64,000 nucleotides of DNA from Streptomyces clavifer (GTDB lineage: Bacteria > Actinomycetota > Actinomycetes > Streptomycetales > Streptomycetaceae). The notes beneath the pieces were generated by a model. That model was not told the DNA's origin. It did no database searches and worked only from the letters and a program-made list of their open reading frames with translations. The stretch spans positions 27,644 through 91,643 of the forward strand of contig BMWJ01000019.1 in NCBI GenBank assembly GCA_014651175.1. Direction: 5' to 3'. How positions within the stretch are numbered: the stretch's first letter is position 1; each line of letters opens with the position of its first letter. The position numbers were made by a program, and so were the translations under genes. Shown one piece after another: positions 54,913 to 63,828 of the stretch.

Positions 54913-55986
54913 CTACTTGTCCGGGCGGACCACTCCCAGGATCTCCATCGAGCCGGCGCCCGCCAGTGTGACGTTGCGGCCGGGCCGTGGCGCGTGCACG
55001 ATCATGCCGTCGCCGACGTACATCCCGACGTGGCTGGCGTCACCGTGGTAGATGATCAGGTCACCGGGGCGCATGTCCTGGACAGGAATGTGCGGCAGCT
55101 GCCGCCACTGCTCCTGGGACGTCCGGGGGATCGGCCGCTTCGCCGCGGCCCAGGCCTGCGAGGTCAGACCCGAGCAGTCGTACGAGCCGGGCCCCTCGGC
55201 CCCCCAGACGTACGGTTTGCCGATCTGGGCGGTCGCGAAGGTCACCGCCTGCCTGCCGCTCGCGCTCGCCTCGCGGTTGATGTCCAGGAGTGCGCCGGAC
55301 GAGAGCCAGGCGTTCTGTGCCGTGGACGCCGCGTCCTGCTCCAGCTCGAGGAGCCGGGCCCGCTCCTTCTTCTCGAGCTGCGCCTCGAGCTTCTTCGCCG
55401 CCGCGATCTGCGCCTTGACGGTCTTCCTGGCCTCGGCCTGCTTGACGCGGTTGGACTCGAGCTTCGCCCAGTTGAGGCCGGCGTCCTTGGTGTACGTCTC
55501 CAAGTCCTCCTGGGCCTGCGCCAGTTCCGTCAGCATGCCCTTGGTCGCCTGCTGGCCCTGCCTGACCTGGTTGACGCCGTCGAGGAAGAGATTCGGGTCG
55601 CCGCTGAGCACCAGCTGAGCGCCCGGCGGCAGGCCGCCGTTGCGGTACTGCTCGCGGGCCTCGGCACCCGCCCTGCCCTTCAGCTCCGCGATCCGCGCCT
55701 GTCCCTCGGCGATCGCCCCGGCCAGCTGGACGATCTCACCGGACTGCTTCTTCGTCTGTTCCTCGGCGAGGTTGTACGCGTCCGTGGCCGCCCCGGCCCT
55801 GCGGTAGAGCAGGTCGATCTCCTCGCGCACTTCCTCGAGGCTCTTCTTCCCGGGAGCGGAAGGTGCGGCGGAGGCGGTGGGGAAGGGCTCGGGAACCGGA
55901 GCCGCCATGGCCTGGACCGGCGCGGTCAGCAGGGCGAGTGCGCAGACCAGAGTGATCGCGGCACTCGCACAGTGGCGTCGGTTCAC
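54913..55986 (-). CDS. Secreted NlpC/P60 peptidoglycan hydrolase
   Basis: 357 aa. Signal peptide ending AMAAPVP. Long coiled-coil N-terminal domain (about 45-235) like RipA/CwlO types. The C-terminal NlpC/P60 domain has YDCSGLTSQAWAAA (Cys), HVGMYVGDGMIVHAP (His). It cleaves peptide stems during cell-wall growth or germination. GTG start with GGAGGGGG. I found no c-di-AMP riboswitch-like sequence upstream. Confidence 0.92.
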   Translation of the reverse strand: MNRRHCASAAITLVCALALLTAPVQAMAAPVPEPFPTASAAPSAPGKKSLEEVREEIDLLYRRAGAATDAYNLAEEQTKKQSGEIVQLAGAIAEGQARIAELKGRAGAEAREQYRNGGLPPGAQLVLSGDPNLFLDGVNQVRQGQQATKGMLTELAQAQEDLETYTKDAGLNWAKLESNRVKQAEARKTVKAQIAAAKKLEAQLEKKERARLLELEQDAASTAQNAWLSSGALLDINREASASGRQAVTFATAQIGKPYVWGAEGPGSYDCSGLTSQAWAAAKRPIPRTSQEQWRQLPHIPVQDMRPGDLIIYHGDASHVGMYVGDGMIVHAPRPGRNVTLAGAGSMEILGVVRPDK

Positions 55987-56231
55987 GAGCTCCCCCTCCG
56001 GGCGAAAGGCAACGAAAGCCAGATCGCGGACATGTGACTTACCGTCAGTAACTTTTGGTCGACGACGCGATCGTGCCATGCCACCCCGCAAAACAACAGT
56101 GGCCCGCGCCACCTGACGCGTCACAGAGGGGGACGAATGGTGGTCCGCGTGCGTTCCCGCTTCCGGGCCCCGGCTCCGTCGGCACCGGAAGCCCTCCCGG
56201 GCGCGCGGCGCCGCCAGGACGCCCGGGACGG

Positions 56232-57017
56232 TCAGAGCGCGCCGGGCCGCAGCGCGGACCACCGCACCGTGACCTCGCCCTGCCGCCAACGTCGTACGTC
56301 GTCCGTCAGCGGCCAGTCGGCGGAGACCGTCCGGACCGTCGTGATCCAGCGCTGCCGCGCCCCCAGTGACGCGTAGGGGGAGGCCGTGGCCCAGGCCCGG
56401 TCGAGGTCGCGGAGGAAGGCGTGGACGGGTTCGCCCGGCACATTGCGGTGGATCAGGGCCTTGGGAAGGCGCTCCGCGAGGTCCGAGGGGCGATCCAGCG
56501 AGCCGAGCCGGGTCGCGAAGGTGACGGTGCGCGGGCCCTCCGGGCCGAGCGCGACCCAGACGTGTCTGCGCCCGATCTCGTCGCAGGTGCCCTCGACGAG
56601 CAGGCCGCCGGGGGCCAGCCGCGCGCACAGCCGCCGCCAGACCGCGGCGACGTCGCCCTCGTCGTACTGGCGCAGCACGTTCGCCGCCCGGATGAGGGAG
56701 GGGCGGCCGGCGAGAGGGATCTCGAAGCCGCCGTGGACGAAGGTGAGGCCCTCGCGCTCGTACGGCGTCGCGGCGGCGACCCGCGCGGGGTCGATCTCGA
56801 TGCCGACGACCCGCGTGCGCGGCTCGGCGGTCCGCAGCCGCGCCAGCAGCTCGACGGCGGTCCACGGCGCCGCGCCGTACCCGAGGTCGACCGCGACGGG
56901 GGAGACCTCGCGTCGCAGGGCGGGGCCGTGGGTGGCGGCGATCCAGCGGTCCATGCGGCGCAGCCGGTTGGGGTTGGTGGTCCCGCGGGTCGCGGTGCCG
57001 ATGGGGCGCTGGTGCAT
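56232..57017 (-). CDS. Class I SAM-dependent methyltransferase
   Basis: 261 aa. Motif I VAVDLGYGAAPWTAVELL, motif II VVGIEIDPARV, and RLAPGGLLVEGTCDE. The opening RGTTNPNRLRRMDRWIA is a conserved feature of this actinobacterial family. TACGCT (complement 57025-57030) lies 7 nt before the ATG, so leaderless. It is divergent from mshA. Confidence 0.88.
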   Translation of the reverse strand: MHQRPIGTATRGTTNPNRLRRMDRWIAATHGPALRREVSPVAVDLGYGAAPWTAVELLARLRTAEPRTRVVGIEIDPARVAAATPYEREGLTFVHGGFEIPLAGRPSLIRAANVLRQYDEGDVAAVWRRLCARLAPGGLLVEGTCDEIGRRHVWVALGPEGPRTVTFATRLGSLDRPSDLAERLPKALIHRNVPGEPVHAFLRDLDRAWATASPYASLGARQRWITTVRTVSADWPLTDDVRRWRQGEVTVRWSALRPGAL

Positions 57018-57118
57018 GACAGCGAGCGTATGCGAAGCACTGGCGGGGGCAGGCGCGGAGCGGGGAGCGGGGCAGGGTGTCCCGGCACGCCGGGAGCATC
57101 GTAATGATTTGGCAAAGC

Positions 57119-57145
57119 GGAAATGAATGGCTGGGTTCCGCTGTT
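57119..57145 (+). promoter_or_regulatory. Possible sigma-R promoter of mshA
   Basis: GGAAAT (57119-57124), 18 nt, then GTT (57143-57145). The known sigma-R consensus is GGAAT-N18-GTT. Streptomyces mshA is reported to be sigma-R controlled, which fits. The -35 has one extra A. Confidence 0.5.
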
Positions 57146-57211
57146 TTTCCCCTTGGAAGGGGCCGTGCGCCCCTTACGCGTCATGCCCCGAGCGAGGAGG
57201 AGCGGGACCAG

Positions 57212-58564
57212 GTGAGCCAGTACGTCTCTCGGCTCGGCAGCGGCCGTGTGGCACCGCGCATCCGCTTCCCGGGCGGTTTCGCGGGCGGCCCTCGCAAGCC
57301 GCGCCGCATCGCGATGCTGTCGGTGCACACGTCCCCCCTGCACCAGCCGGGCACCGGCGACGCGGGCGGCATGAACGTCTACATCGTCGAGCTGGCCAAG
57401 CGCCTCGCGGCGATCAACATCGAGGTCGAGATCTTCACCCGGGCCACCACCGGCGCCCTGCCCCCGTCGGTCGAACTGGCGCCCGGCGTCCTGGTCCGTC
57501 ACGTCGACGCGGGGCCCTACGAGGGCCTTGCCAAGGAGGAGCTGCCCGCCCAGCTCTGCGCCTTCACGCACGGCGTGATGCAGGCGTGGGCCGGCCAGCG
57601 GCCCGGCTACTACGACCTCGTCCACTCCCATTACTGGCTCTCCGGGCAGGTCGGCTGGCTCGCCGCCCAGCGCTGGGGCGTCCCCCTCGTCCACGCCATG
57701 CACACCATGGCGAAGGTCAAGAACGCCGCGCTCGCCGAGGGGGACACCCCCGAGCCCGCCGCACGGGTCATCGGCGAGACACAGATCGTGCACGCGTCCG
57801 ACCGGCTCATCGCGAACACCGCGGGGGAAGCGGACGAGCTCGTCCGCTTCTACGAGGCCGACCCGGCCGCCGTCGCGATCGTCCACCCCGGCGTCAACCT
57901 GGACCGCTTCCGTCCCGCCGACGGCCGCGCCGCCGCCCGGGCCCGCCTCGGACTGCCGCAGGACGCGCTCATCCCCCTCTTCGCCGGCCGCATCCAGCCG
58001 CTGAAGGCCCCCGACGTGCTGCTGCGCGCCGTCGCCGTCCTGCTGGACCGCGATCCGTCGCTGCGCTCCCGCATCGTCGTGCCGGTCGTCGGCGGCCCCA
58101 GCGGCAGCGGGCTCGCCAAGCCGGAGGGCCTGCAGAAGCTCGCCGCGCGGCTGGGCATCGCCGATGTCGTACGGTTCCACCCGCCGGTCGGGCAGGACCA
58201 GCTCGCCGACTGGTTCCGGGCCGCGTCCGTGCTGGTCATGCCGTCGTACAACGAGTCCTTCGGGCTGGTCGCCATCGAGGCACAGGCGTCCGGCACCCCG
58301 GTGGTCGCGGCAGCCGTGGGGGGTCTTCCGGTCGCGGTGCGCGACGAGGTCAGCGGCTTCCTGATCCCGGGCCACGATCCGGACGCCTACGCACAGGCGC
58401 TCGGCCGGTTCGCGGACAGCCCGCAGCTGGTCGACCGGATGGGCCGGGCGGCCGCCGCGCACGCACAGTCCTTCGGCTGGGACACGGCCGCCGCGGCCAC
58501 CGCCGACGTGTACACGGCGGCGATGCACGACCACCGCCGCCGTGCCCGTTCGCACCACCGCTGA
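57212..58564 (+). CDS. mshA: D-inositol-3-phosphate glycosyltransferase MshA
   Basis: 450 aa. GT4 family: [21 protein letters not shown] near the N-terminus, [30 protein letters not shown] and [23 protein letters not shown] (with catalytic Glu pair). It joins GlcNAc to inositol-3-phosphate in the first mycothiol step. GTG with AGGAGGAG 13 nt upstream and GGGACCAGG close by. Confidence 0.95.
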   Translation: MSQYVSRLGSGRVAPRIRFPGGFAGGPRKPRRIAMLSVHTSPLHQPGTGDAGGMNVYIVELAKRLAAINIEVEIFTRATTGALPPSVELAPGVLVRHVDAGPYEGLAKEELPAQLCAFTHGVMQAWAGQRPGYYDLVHSHYWLSGQVGWLAAQRWGVPLVHAMHTMAKVKNAALAEGDTPEPAARVIGETQIVHASDRLIANTAGEADELVRFYEADPAAVAIVHPGVNLDRFRPADGRAAARARLGLPQDALIPLFAGRIQPLKAPDVLLRAVAVLLDRDPSLRSRIVVPVVGGPSGSGLAKPEGLQKLAARLGIADVVRFHPPVGQDQLADWFRAASVLVMPSYNESFGLVAIEAQASGTPVVAAAVGGLPVAVRDEVSGFLIPGHDPDAYAQALGRFADSPQLVDRMGRAAAAHAQSFGWDTAAAATADVYTAAMHDHRRRARSHHR

Positions 58565-58639
58565 GGCCGCTGCCCCGCCGGCGTGATCCCGCAGCACGGC
58601 TGCGGCCCCGCCCCGGCCCCGCTGTCGTACGCTCGCACC

Positions 58640-59149
58640 ATGGCTGACGTACCGGACGAAGCAGCAGCGGCGCAGGTCATCGAGGCGACGCTGAACGACG
58701 CGGAGCTCGCATGGGAGAGCCCCGGACCCGGCAGCTACGTCGTGACGCTGCCCGGCACCCGGAAGCTGTCCACGACCTGCTCCCTGCGGGTCGGCAGGCA
58801 CTCCCTGTCCCTCAACGCCTTCGTCATCCGCCACCCGGACGAGAACGACGCCGCCGTGCACCGCTGGCTGCTGGAGCACAACCTGCGTCTCTTCGGGGTG
58901 AGCTACGCGATCGATCCGCTCGGCGACGTCTATCTCGTCGCCAGGCTGCCGCTCTCCGTGGTGACCCCCGAGGAGCTCGACCGGCTGCTCGGCGTGGTCC
59001 TCGAAGCGGCGGACGGCGCCTTCAACTCCCTGCTCGAACTGGGTTTCGCGAGCGCGATCCGCAAGGAGTACGCGTGGCGGGTGGAGCGTGGCGAGTCCAC
59101 GCGGAATCTGGACGCCTTCACCCACCTGACCCGGCGCTCCGCCGACTGA
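58640..59149 (+). CDS. YbjN-domain protein
   Basis: 169 aa. Core GSYVVTLPGTRKLSTTCSLRV and FVIRHPDENDAAVHRWLLEHNLRLFG. It resembles type III secretion chaperone-like YbjN proteins. Immediately downstream of mshA, as Rv0487 is to Rv0486. TACGCT (58628-58633) is 6 nt before the ATG, so leaderless. Its last 32 bp overlap the convergent kinase gene. Confidence 0.88.
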   Translation: MADVPDEAAAAQVIEATLNDAELAWESPGPGSYVVTLPGTRKLSTTCSLRVGRHSLSLNAFVIRHPDENDAAVHRWLLEHNLRLFGVSYAIDPLGDVYLVARLPLSVVTPEELDRLLGVVLEAADGAFNSLLELGFASAIRKEYAWRVERGESTRNLDAFTHLTRRSAD

Positions 59150-60266
59150 TCCCCACCACGTGGCCGGGCGCGGGGCGGTCCGGCGCCGCAACACCGTTGG
59201 GCGCCGCCACCTCGCCGAGGGCTGCCACCTCGTTGATGGCCGCCACCTCGCCCAGCGCTGCCACGAGCCGCGGAGCCACCTCCGTGCGCGTCCACTCCAG
59301 CGCGTCCGCAGGGACGCCCCGGGGGACTGTTTCGGTGAGCATGATCAGGTAGAGGTAGCTGCGGTAGAGGGCGAGCCTGAGCCGTACCGACGGGGTGAAC
59401 TCGACGGGACCGCCCGCCGTGGACGCGTACCCGGAGAGGAAGTCCCGGTCCGCCTCCACGTCCCCGAACAGCGCTGCCGAGACGAAGTCGGCGACCGGGT
59501 CGCCCCAGAACATCCGCTCACCGTCGATGATCCCGCCGATGGACCGGGTGCCCGGCTCCCCGGTCACCAGCAGATTGCCCTGCCACAGATCGAAATGGAC
59601 CAGGGCGGGCCGGGTCACGTCGTCCAGTACGTAGTCCGCCGAGCCGAGCAGCGCACGGATCTTCCCTGTCGGCCACGGCAGTTGCGCGCCGTATGCCTCC
59701 GCGTCGTCGAGCACCGCACCGGTCATCGCGGTGAACGCCTCCCGCCAGGTCGGCGACGGCGGCCCGAAGGGCTCGGCGGGGTACCCGAACCCACCCGGTC
59801 CCGTCACGGTGTGGAGGCGTCCGACGAGCTGTCCGAGCTCCGTGCGCAGACCACGACGCTCACTGTCCGTCAGCTCGGCATCGAGGTCGTGCCAGGGCCG
59901 CCCCGGACACGCGGTCATGACGACGTACGCCCCCGCCGGTTCGGTGGCGTCGGTCCGGCTGTGCACGACCTGGGGGATCGTGCCGCGCCCCACGGGCGCC
60001 GCCTCCTCGTAGAAGGTGACCTCGTTGACGAGCAGCCGCTGTTCGTAGCTCATCCCCGCACCGTGGAGGGGCGGGATCTTCACCACCCAGTCGCGGCCGT
60101 CCTCGAAGGTCACACGAGTGACGACGTTGTACGTGCCACCGGTGAGCGGCTCGTAGGAGGCGACCGCGCTACCCGGCCCCGCGGCGGCCTCGACCGCGCG
60201 GCGTACGGCTGCTGTTGCGTCGACGGGCACGGGCGGACTCCTCGGACCATGCTGCGGTGGTCCCAC
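59118..60266 (-). CDS. APH-family kinase with repeated C-terminus
   Basis: 382 aa. YEPLTGGTYNVVTRVTFEDG N-lobe; VHFDLWQGNLLV and GIIDGERMFWGDPVADF catalytic parts. The C-terminal 40 residues contain a short repeat (VAALGEVAAINEVAALGEVA). Substrate unknown. The C-terminal repeat overlaps the YbjN gene end. Confidence 0.85.
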   Translation of the reverse strand: MGPPQHGPRSPPVPVDATAAVRRAVEAAAGPGSAVASYEPLTGGTYNVVTRVTFEDGRDWVVKIPPLHGAGMSYEQRLLVNEVTFYEEAAPVGRGTIPQVVHSRTDATEPAGAYVVMTACPGRPWHDLDAELTDSERRGLRTELGQLVGRLHTVTGPGGFGYPAEPFGPPSPTWREAFTAMTGAVLDDAEAYGAQLPWPTGKIRALLGSADYVLDDVTRPALVHFDLWQGNLLVTGEPGTRSIGGIIDGERMFWGDPVADFVSAALFGDVEADRDFLSGYASTAGGPVEFTPSVRLRLALYRSYLYLIMLTETVPRGVPADALEWTRTEVAPRLVAALGEVAAINEVAALGEVAAPNGVAAPDRPAPGHVVGISRRSAGSGG

Positions 60267-60481
60267 AGCGTCTTCACAGCGTGATCACAACAGAGTCACG
60301 ATCACATCCCGTGACCGTGCGGAGCGATCATCGGACAGGTGTCCGAACGTAGAGTGTGACGCACTGCAACACCCTTCCCCTGGCCGCTGAAGTTCCGTGC
60401 CGGAAGGGGCTGTTGATCCTACGGACGCGAGCTTTCAGACGTGAGCCCCCGGACGTGACATCTCAGACGGAGAGACGAACC

Positions 60482-61252
60482 ATGCGCGCCACCGCCGTAC
60501 GCCGTACCGCCCTCGCCGCAACCGCAGCGGCCCTGGCCCTGCTGGCCACCGCCTGCGGCGGCTCGGACTCCGCCGGCACGAAGGACGGCGCGAAGCCGGA
60601 CGCCGGGGCCGACGCGAAGCCCGCGGTCAAGGCGCTGACGTCCGCCGAGCTGGAGAAGGCGTCGCTGGAGCAGGGCGACGTCGCAGACCACAAGATCACG
60701 AAGACCGGTCCGGAGGACATCGCCGCGGCAGCCGACGTCACCGTGGACAAGAAGGAGTGCGAGCCCATCGGTCACGCCTTCTACGGGGTGAAGCGCGGCA
60801 CGCCCGTCGGGAACGCCGGCCGCAAGGTCGTCAGTGAGCCCAAGAAGCCCACCGGTGCCTCGAAGGACGACCTCGCGGGCGCACTCGACTCGACGTCGTC
60901 GCTGGTCACGCTCGCCTCCTACGAGGGCGACGGCGCCGTGAAGAGCCTGGCCGAGCTCCGCGAGTCCGCGGCCAAGTGCGCCACCGGCGGCTTCACCCTG
61001 ACGATGAAGGACTCCAAGCAGAAGGTCGTCAAGCTGACCGAGGAGAAGGTCACCGGCGGCGAGGAGGCCGTCGCGTGGACGGTGCTGATGGGTGAGGCGG
61101 ACGCACTGGTCCCGTTCAAGCTCGTGACGCTGCGCCAGGGCGGCACCGTCGCGACGGTCTTCTCCTTCAACCTGAGCGCCTTCGGCGGGAAGTCCCCGGA
61201 CTTCGACATGCCGACCGCGGTCATCGACGCGCAGGCCAAGAAGCTCGGCTGA
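60482..61252 (+). CDS. Lipoprotein, 256 aa
   Basis: Signal peptide with LALLATACGGSD, a good lipobox. Lys/Asp/Ala linker, then LEQGDVADHKITKTGPED, and KKECEPIGHAFYGV with one Cys, another Cys in SAAKCATGGF; these could form a disulfide. Function unknown. Confidence 0.85.
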   Translation: MRATAVRRTALAATAAALALLATACGGSDSAGTKDGAKPDAGADAKPAVKALTSAELEKASLEQGDVADHKITKTGPEDIAAAADVTVDKKECEPIGHAFYGVKRGTPVGNAGRKVVSEPKKPTGASKDDLAGALDSTSSLVTLASYEGDGAVKSLAELRESAAKCATGGFTLTMKDSKQKVVKLTEEKVTGGEEAVAWTVLMGEADALVPFKLVTLRQGGTVATVFSFNLSAFGGKSPDFDMPTAVIDAQAKKLG

Positions 61253-61273
61253 GGCCCGTCCACGTCCTCCGGG

Positions 61274-61516
61274 TCACGGCAGCGGTACGAGCCGGACCAC
61301 GGTGACCGTCAGCACGGACCCGGAGACGTAGTAGAGGACGATGGCCCCGGACACGGTCGCCTCGCGCCTGTCACGTTCACGCTTGACGGCCGTGGAGGCA
61401 TGTCCGTACGGCTCACGGCCGAGGGTGCGCGCCATTGCGTCCCGGAAGGCGTCGCCGTCCCCCATCTTGGCCAGGGTGTCGTCGGCGGGCGGTGCGTAGG
61501 AGATACGGAAGCTCAA
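61274..61516 (-). CDS. Short RelE-like toxin candidate
   Basis: 80 residues from TTG, overlapping the previous stop (TTGA). LSFRISYAPPADDTLAKM opens like RelE-fold proteins, and IVLYYVSGSVLTVTVVRLVPLP closes with the typical final beta strands. Coupled to the DUF6247-like gene. Weak similarity; toxin role is inferred from arrangement. Confidence 0.55.
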   Translation of the reverse strand: MSFRISYAPPADDTLAKMGDGDAFRDAMARTLGREPYGHASTAVKRERDRREATVSGAIVLYYVSGSVLTVTVVRLVPLP

Positions 61517-61761
61517 GCGACGCTCCGCCTCTCGGCCTCGTCCTGCGCCAGTCGGTGCAGGATCTGCTCGGCCTCGGGATCGGGCACGGATTCGAGCATC
61601 CAGTGCCGCATCACGGCCTGGATCTCGTGCACTCCCGCGTCGTTGATCGCGTGGTCGAACTCCTCGCGTCTCTCCTCGGGCAGCGCGGCACGGATCGCCG
61701 GGATGCTGTTGGGCACCTCGACCTCGGTGCCGCCGACGAAGGTCTTCAGAGACTCGCCCAT
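61513..61761 (-). CDS. DUF6247-like antitoxin candidate
   Basis: 82 aa: IPAIRAALPEERREEFDHAIN, then MRHWMLESVPDPEAEQILHRL; acidic. I recall DUF6247 proteins preceding small RelE-like proteins in Streptomyces. ATG follows GGAGAGA. Regulates its own operon if antitoxin, untested. Confidence 0.65.
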   Translation of the reverse strand: MGESLKTFVGGTEVEVPNSIPAIRAALPEERREEFDHAINDAGVHEIQAVMRHWMLESVPDPEAEQILHRLAQDEAERRSVA

Positions 61762-61920
61762 GATCGCTCTCTCCGATCTCCTTGCTCCTCGTGCTCTGCC
61801 TACCCGCTCCCCGTCCCGCACGCATGTGAGCAACAGGCGGCCACAGGGGTCACGTTAGCGGGTGCCGCTCGGGCCCGGACCGTGCGTACGGGCCGCACGC
61901 ACGCGCGACACGCCCCGGCC

Positions 61921-61980
61921 GGAAGCAGTCGGCCGAGGCTGGAAGCGCTCGGCCGAGGCTGGAAGCGCTCCGGCGCACCC
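61921..61980. repeat. 20-bp tandem repeat, about 2.5 copies
   Basis: The unit ggaagcgctcggccgaggct occurs at 61941-61960, with one-to-two-base variant at 61921-61940 and a half copy at 61961-61970. Confidence 0.8.
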
Positions 61981-62014
61981 GGGTGCGCCCCGCCGGCACG
62001 CGGGGCGCACCCGG
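61979..62014. terminator. GC-rich hairpin
   Basis: Arms 61979-61992 and 62001-62014 pair perfectly over 14 bp with an 8-nt loop. No U-tract. May separate the two divergent units. Confidence 0.5.
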
Positions 62015-62169
62015 TGCGGCCCACCCGCGCCCGCAGACAGCCGGCTTCGGCACTGCCGCGGTGCAGATTTCGTGGCCCTCCCTGTGCCGCAACCGGTGCC
62101 GAGAAACGGACGCGGCTGCCCCGGAACAGACCGTGGACGCCCTTCCACCTGCGTCGTACGCTGCCGATC

Positions 62170-62496
62170 ATGACACCCCCCGAGCAGGACACCGAGGCGC
62201 CACCAGAACGCCCGACTCTGCTGTGGGGCGTCTCGTTCGCCGCGCTGGGCGTATTCCTGCTCACCTGGGCCCTGCTCTGGCTGAACGCGTACGTGGTCAA
62301 CGACGACCTGCCCAACGCCTGCCACGACCTGCGCAGGCAGAGCTTTCCACCGGAGGCGGCGTGCGCTTCCTTCGACGGCACGACCACCGGCGGGAACCCC
62401 GGGTGGCTGGAGGCGCTGTTCCTCGCCTCCCTCATCACGACGGCGCTGATGGGCACGATGGCGGCGGCGATAGCCATGGCCGTCCGCAGGAGGTGA
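62170..62496 (+). CDS. Small two-helix membrane protein
   Basis: 108 aa: hydrophobic helix at about 17-40 (LLWGVSFAALGVFLLTWALLWL) and another near 82-103 (ALFLASLITTALMGTMAAAIA). The loop contains two cysteines (NACHDLRRQSF, EAACASFDG), probably extracytoplasmic and disulfide-linked. Function unknown. Confidence 0.72.
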   Translation: MTPPEQDTEAPPERPTLLWGVSFAALGVFLLTWALLWLNAYVVNDDLPNACHDLRRQSFPPEAACASFDGTTTGGNPGWLEALFLASLITTALMGTMAAAIAMAVRRR

Positions 62497-62744
62497 CCGG
62501 GCGGGCGGTCCACTGAGAGCGTCCACGAGGGGGAACGACGAGACCCAGCCCCGAGGACGGCGGCGGCGGCTCCCCGCGACGACCCGTGGCGCGCAGACGA
62601 GGGCGACGACGACGGTCATGATCCTGGCGCACCCGGGAGCCGGACCGCCGCCGGCGTCGTCCCAGCCCTGACCCGCCATCACTCCCCTTGTATAGCGGCG
62701 TCTTTGTGCGCGACAGGGGACACAACGGCCGGAGTTCGGCCCCA

Positions 62745-62803
62745 GAACGGCAACGAGCCCTCTGCCCGCGGTGAAATCGCGGGCAGAGGGCTCGTTGCCG
62801 TTC
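62745..62803. terminator. Exceptionally long perfect hairpin
   Basis: Arms 62745-62770 and 62778-62803 are perfectly complementary over 26 bp with a 7-nt loop GTGAAAT. It starts 3 nt after the TAG (62807-62809) of the minus-strand tail, so it looks like that gene's terminator. Confidence 0.88.
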
Positions 62804-62806
62804 GGA

Positions 62807-62938
62807 CTACTTCTTCTTGCCCTGGGTCTTGTGAGGGATTTCGCCGACCAGGGTTTTCGCAGGTGGAGACGCTGATCGGCTCGGGGTGAGCGGTCGCCAT
62901 TGGTTGTTATCGGGTGCCGTTGGGCAACCTCGGACGGC
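62807..62938 (-). pseudogene. Orphan C-terminal coding tail
   Basis: On the minus strand a frame ends KTLVGEIPHKTQGKKK then TAG, directly followed by the strong terminator. Upstream it opens only about 44 codons with no proper start or domain and different character (RLWAVRGCPTAPDNNQW). It looks like the 3' end of a highly expressed gene left by recombination or used as an integration site. I cannot name the parent gene. Confidence 0.35.
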
Positions 62939-62967
62939 CCAGAGACGGCCCGGACAGCCCCCTCAGC

Positions 62968-63513
62968 CTAGGAGCTGATGGGCAACTCGCGTGCTCGCTG
63001 TCGTGCTTGGGCCCGTAGCTCCTTCAGGCGGCTGTGATACGCGTTGTGGCGGTTCTGGTCGAGGTTCAGCGGGAGGTCGAGTTGGGAGATGAGGTGTGAC
63101 TCCAGCTCCCACGGTTTGTCCTGCTCGATCCAGCACACTCGGGCGTTGTCCGCCATCCACTGGCTCAGGGTGGCTTCGCCTGCCTTGCCGAACGTCATCC
63201 GCTTACCGCTGCCTACGCGACGCAGCTCAAGTCCGAGCAGGCACCCCAGAGTGAGTCGCAGCGTCGAGCCGGCCGCGTTGCCCCGGTAGTGATAGCGCAC
63301 CCGCTTGCGCAGGTTCTGGGTACTGGTCCGGTTCGCCATGTACCGCGGGGCTATCCCGACGTAGAGCAGGCGCCCGGCGTCCAAGTCCGGGCGCGGTGGC
63401 TGCTTGAAGTGCCACCCGTAGACCCCTGCCACTTCTGGGAGAGGGCTCGGGCGCACCAAGACCTCTTGTGCCGACCACAACCGGTTGGGACTGACGAGAG
63501 TGGTAGCTTCCAC
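62968..63513 (-). CDS. GIY-YIG nuclease-family protein
   Basis: 181 aa. The GIY..YIG motif appears as GVYGWHF ... RLLYVGIA, followed by RKRVRYHYRGNA with the conserved Arg. The C-terminal part has ESHLISQLDLPLNLDQNRHN, the Glu and Asn-containing region of this family. GTG start with TGGAGG 5 nt upstream. Lower GC and its position after gene fragments suggest acquired DNA. Role unknown, possibly DNA modification or defence. Confidence 0.82.
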   Translation of the reverse strand: MEATTLVSPNRLWSAQEVLVRPSPLPEVAGVYGWHFKQPPRPDLDAGRLLYVGIAPRYMANRTSTQNLRKRVRYHYRGNAAGSTLRLTLGCLLGLELRRVGSGKRMTFGKAGEATLSQWMADNARVCWIEQDKPWELESHLISQLDLPLNLDQNRHNAYHSRLKELRAQARQRARELPISS

Positions 63514-63828
63514 GAGGCCTCCAGGCGTGGCATGGCTGATCGTCGCAGGTTACTGGTAGCGGTCATACCGGCCGCTATGGTGCTCGGGAGACGGTGGCTG
63601 GCGGGGGCGGTTGCTGTGGTTGCGGTACGGCGCTGCCGTACCGCAACCCAGCCGTTGTCGTCCTCACCCTCAAGGAATGCCTCCAGCGGGGGCGCTCAGA
63701 CTCTGGGATGGAAGGGATCCGTTCGCGAATGCCGGCCGGAGCGTGGCCAGTGACGAGGGCTCCCATCCCGCCCGCCTTCAGTCCAGGAAGAACCGAGCAG
63801 CCTATCTTCGTTTAAGGTTGCACCGACG
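63514..63828. other. Non-coding stretch with hairpin
   Basis: 315 bp. No gene with convincing codon use. It contains the hairpin at 63618-63648, and the base composition falls toward the right. Confidence 0.45.
63618..63648. terminator. Hairpin with 14-bp arms
   Basis: Arms 63618-63631 and 63635-63648 are perfect with a GCT loop. Could terminate the minus-strand gene that enters from the right. Confidence 0.65.

Larger units (their letters stand above)
61762..62169. other. Intergenic region with tandem repeat and hairpin
   Basis: 408 bp with no recognised gene. It has a 20-bp tandem repeat at 61921-61980 and a 14-bp-arm hairpin at 61979-62014. The extreme GC content gives open frames on all strands but none with a domain. 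Confidence 0.5.
62497..62967. other. Region with strong hairpin and orphan gene tail
   Basis: 471 bp with no complete gene. It holds the 26-bp hairpin at 62745-62803 and, on the minus strand, a C-terminus-like frame ending at 62807. Confidence 0.5.

Noticed and set aside
55987-56231. Possible c-di-AMP (ydaO) riboswitch upstream of NlpC/P60
   Set aside because: The conserved GGGG/AGCC and terminal core segments of that class were not found.
56453-59194. A 913-codon minus-strand open frame across mshA
   Set aside because: It is antisense to mshA and YbjN genes with clear motifs; composition is of a shadow frame.
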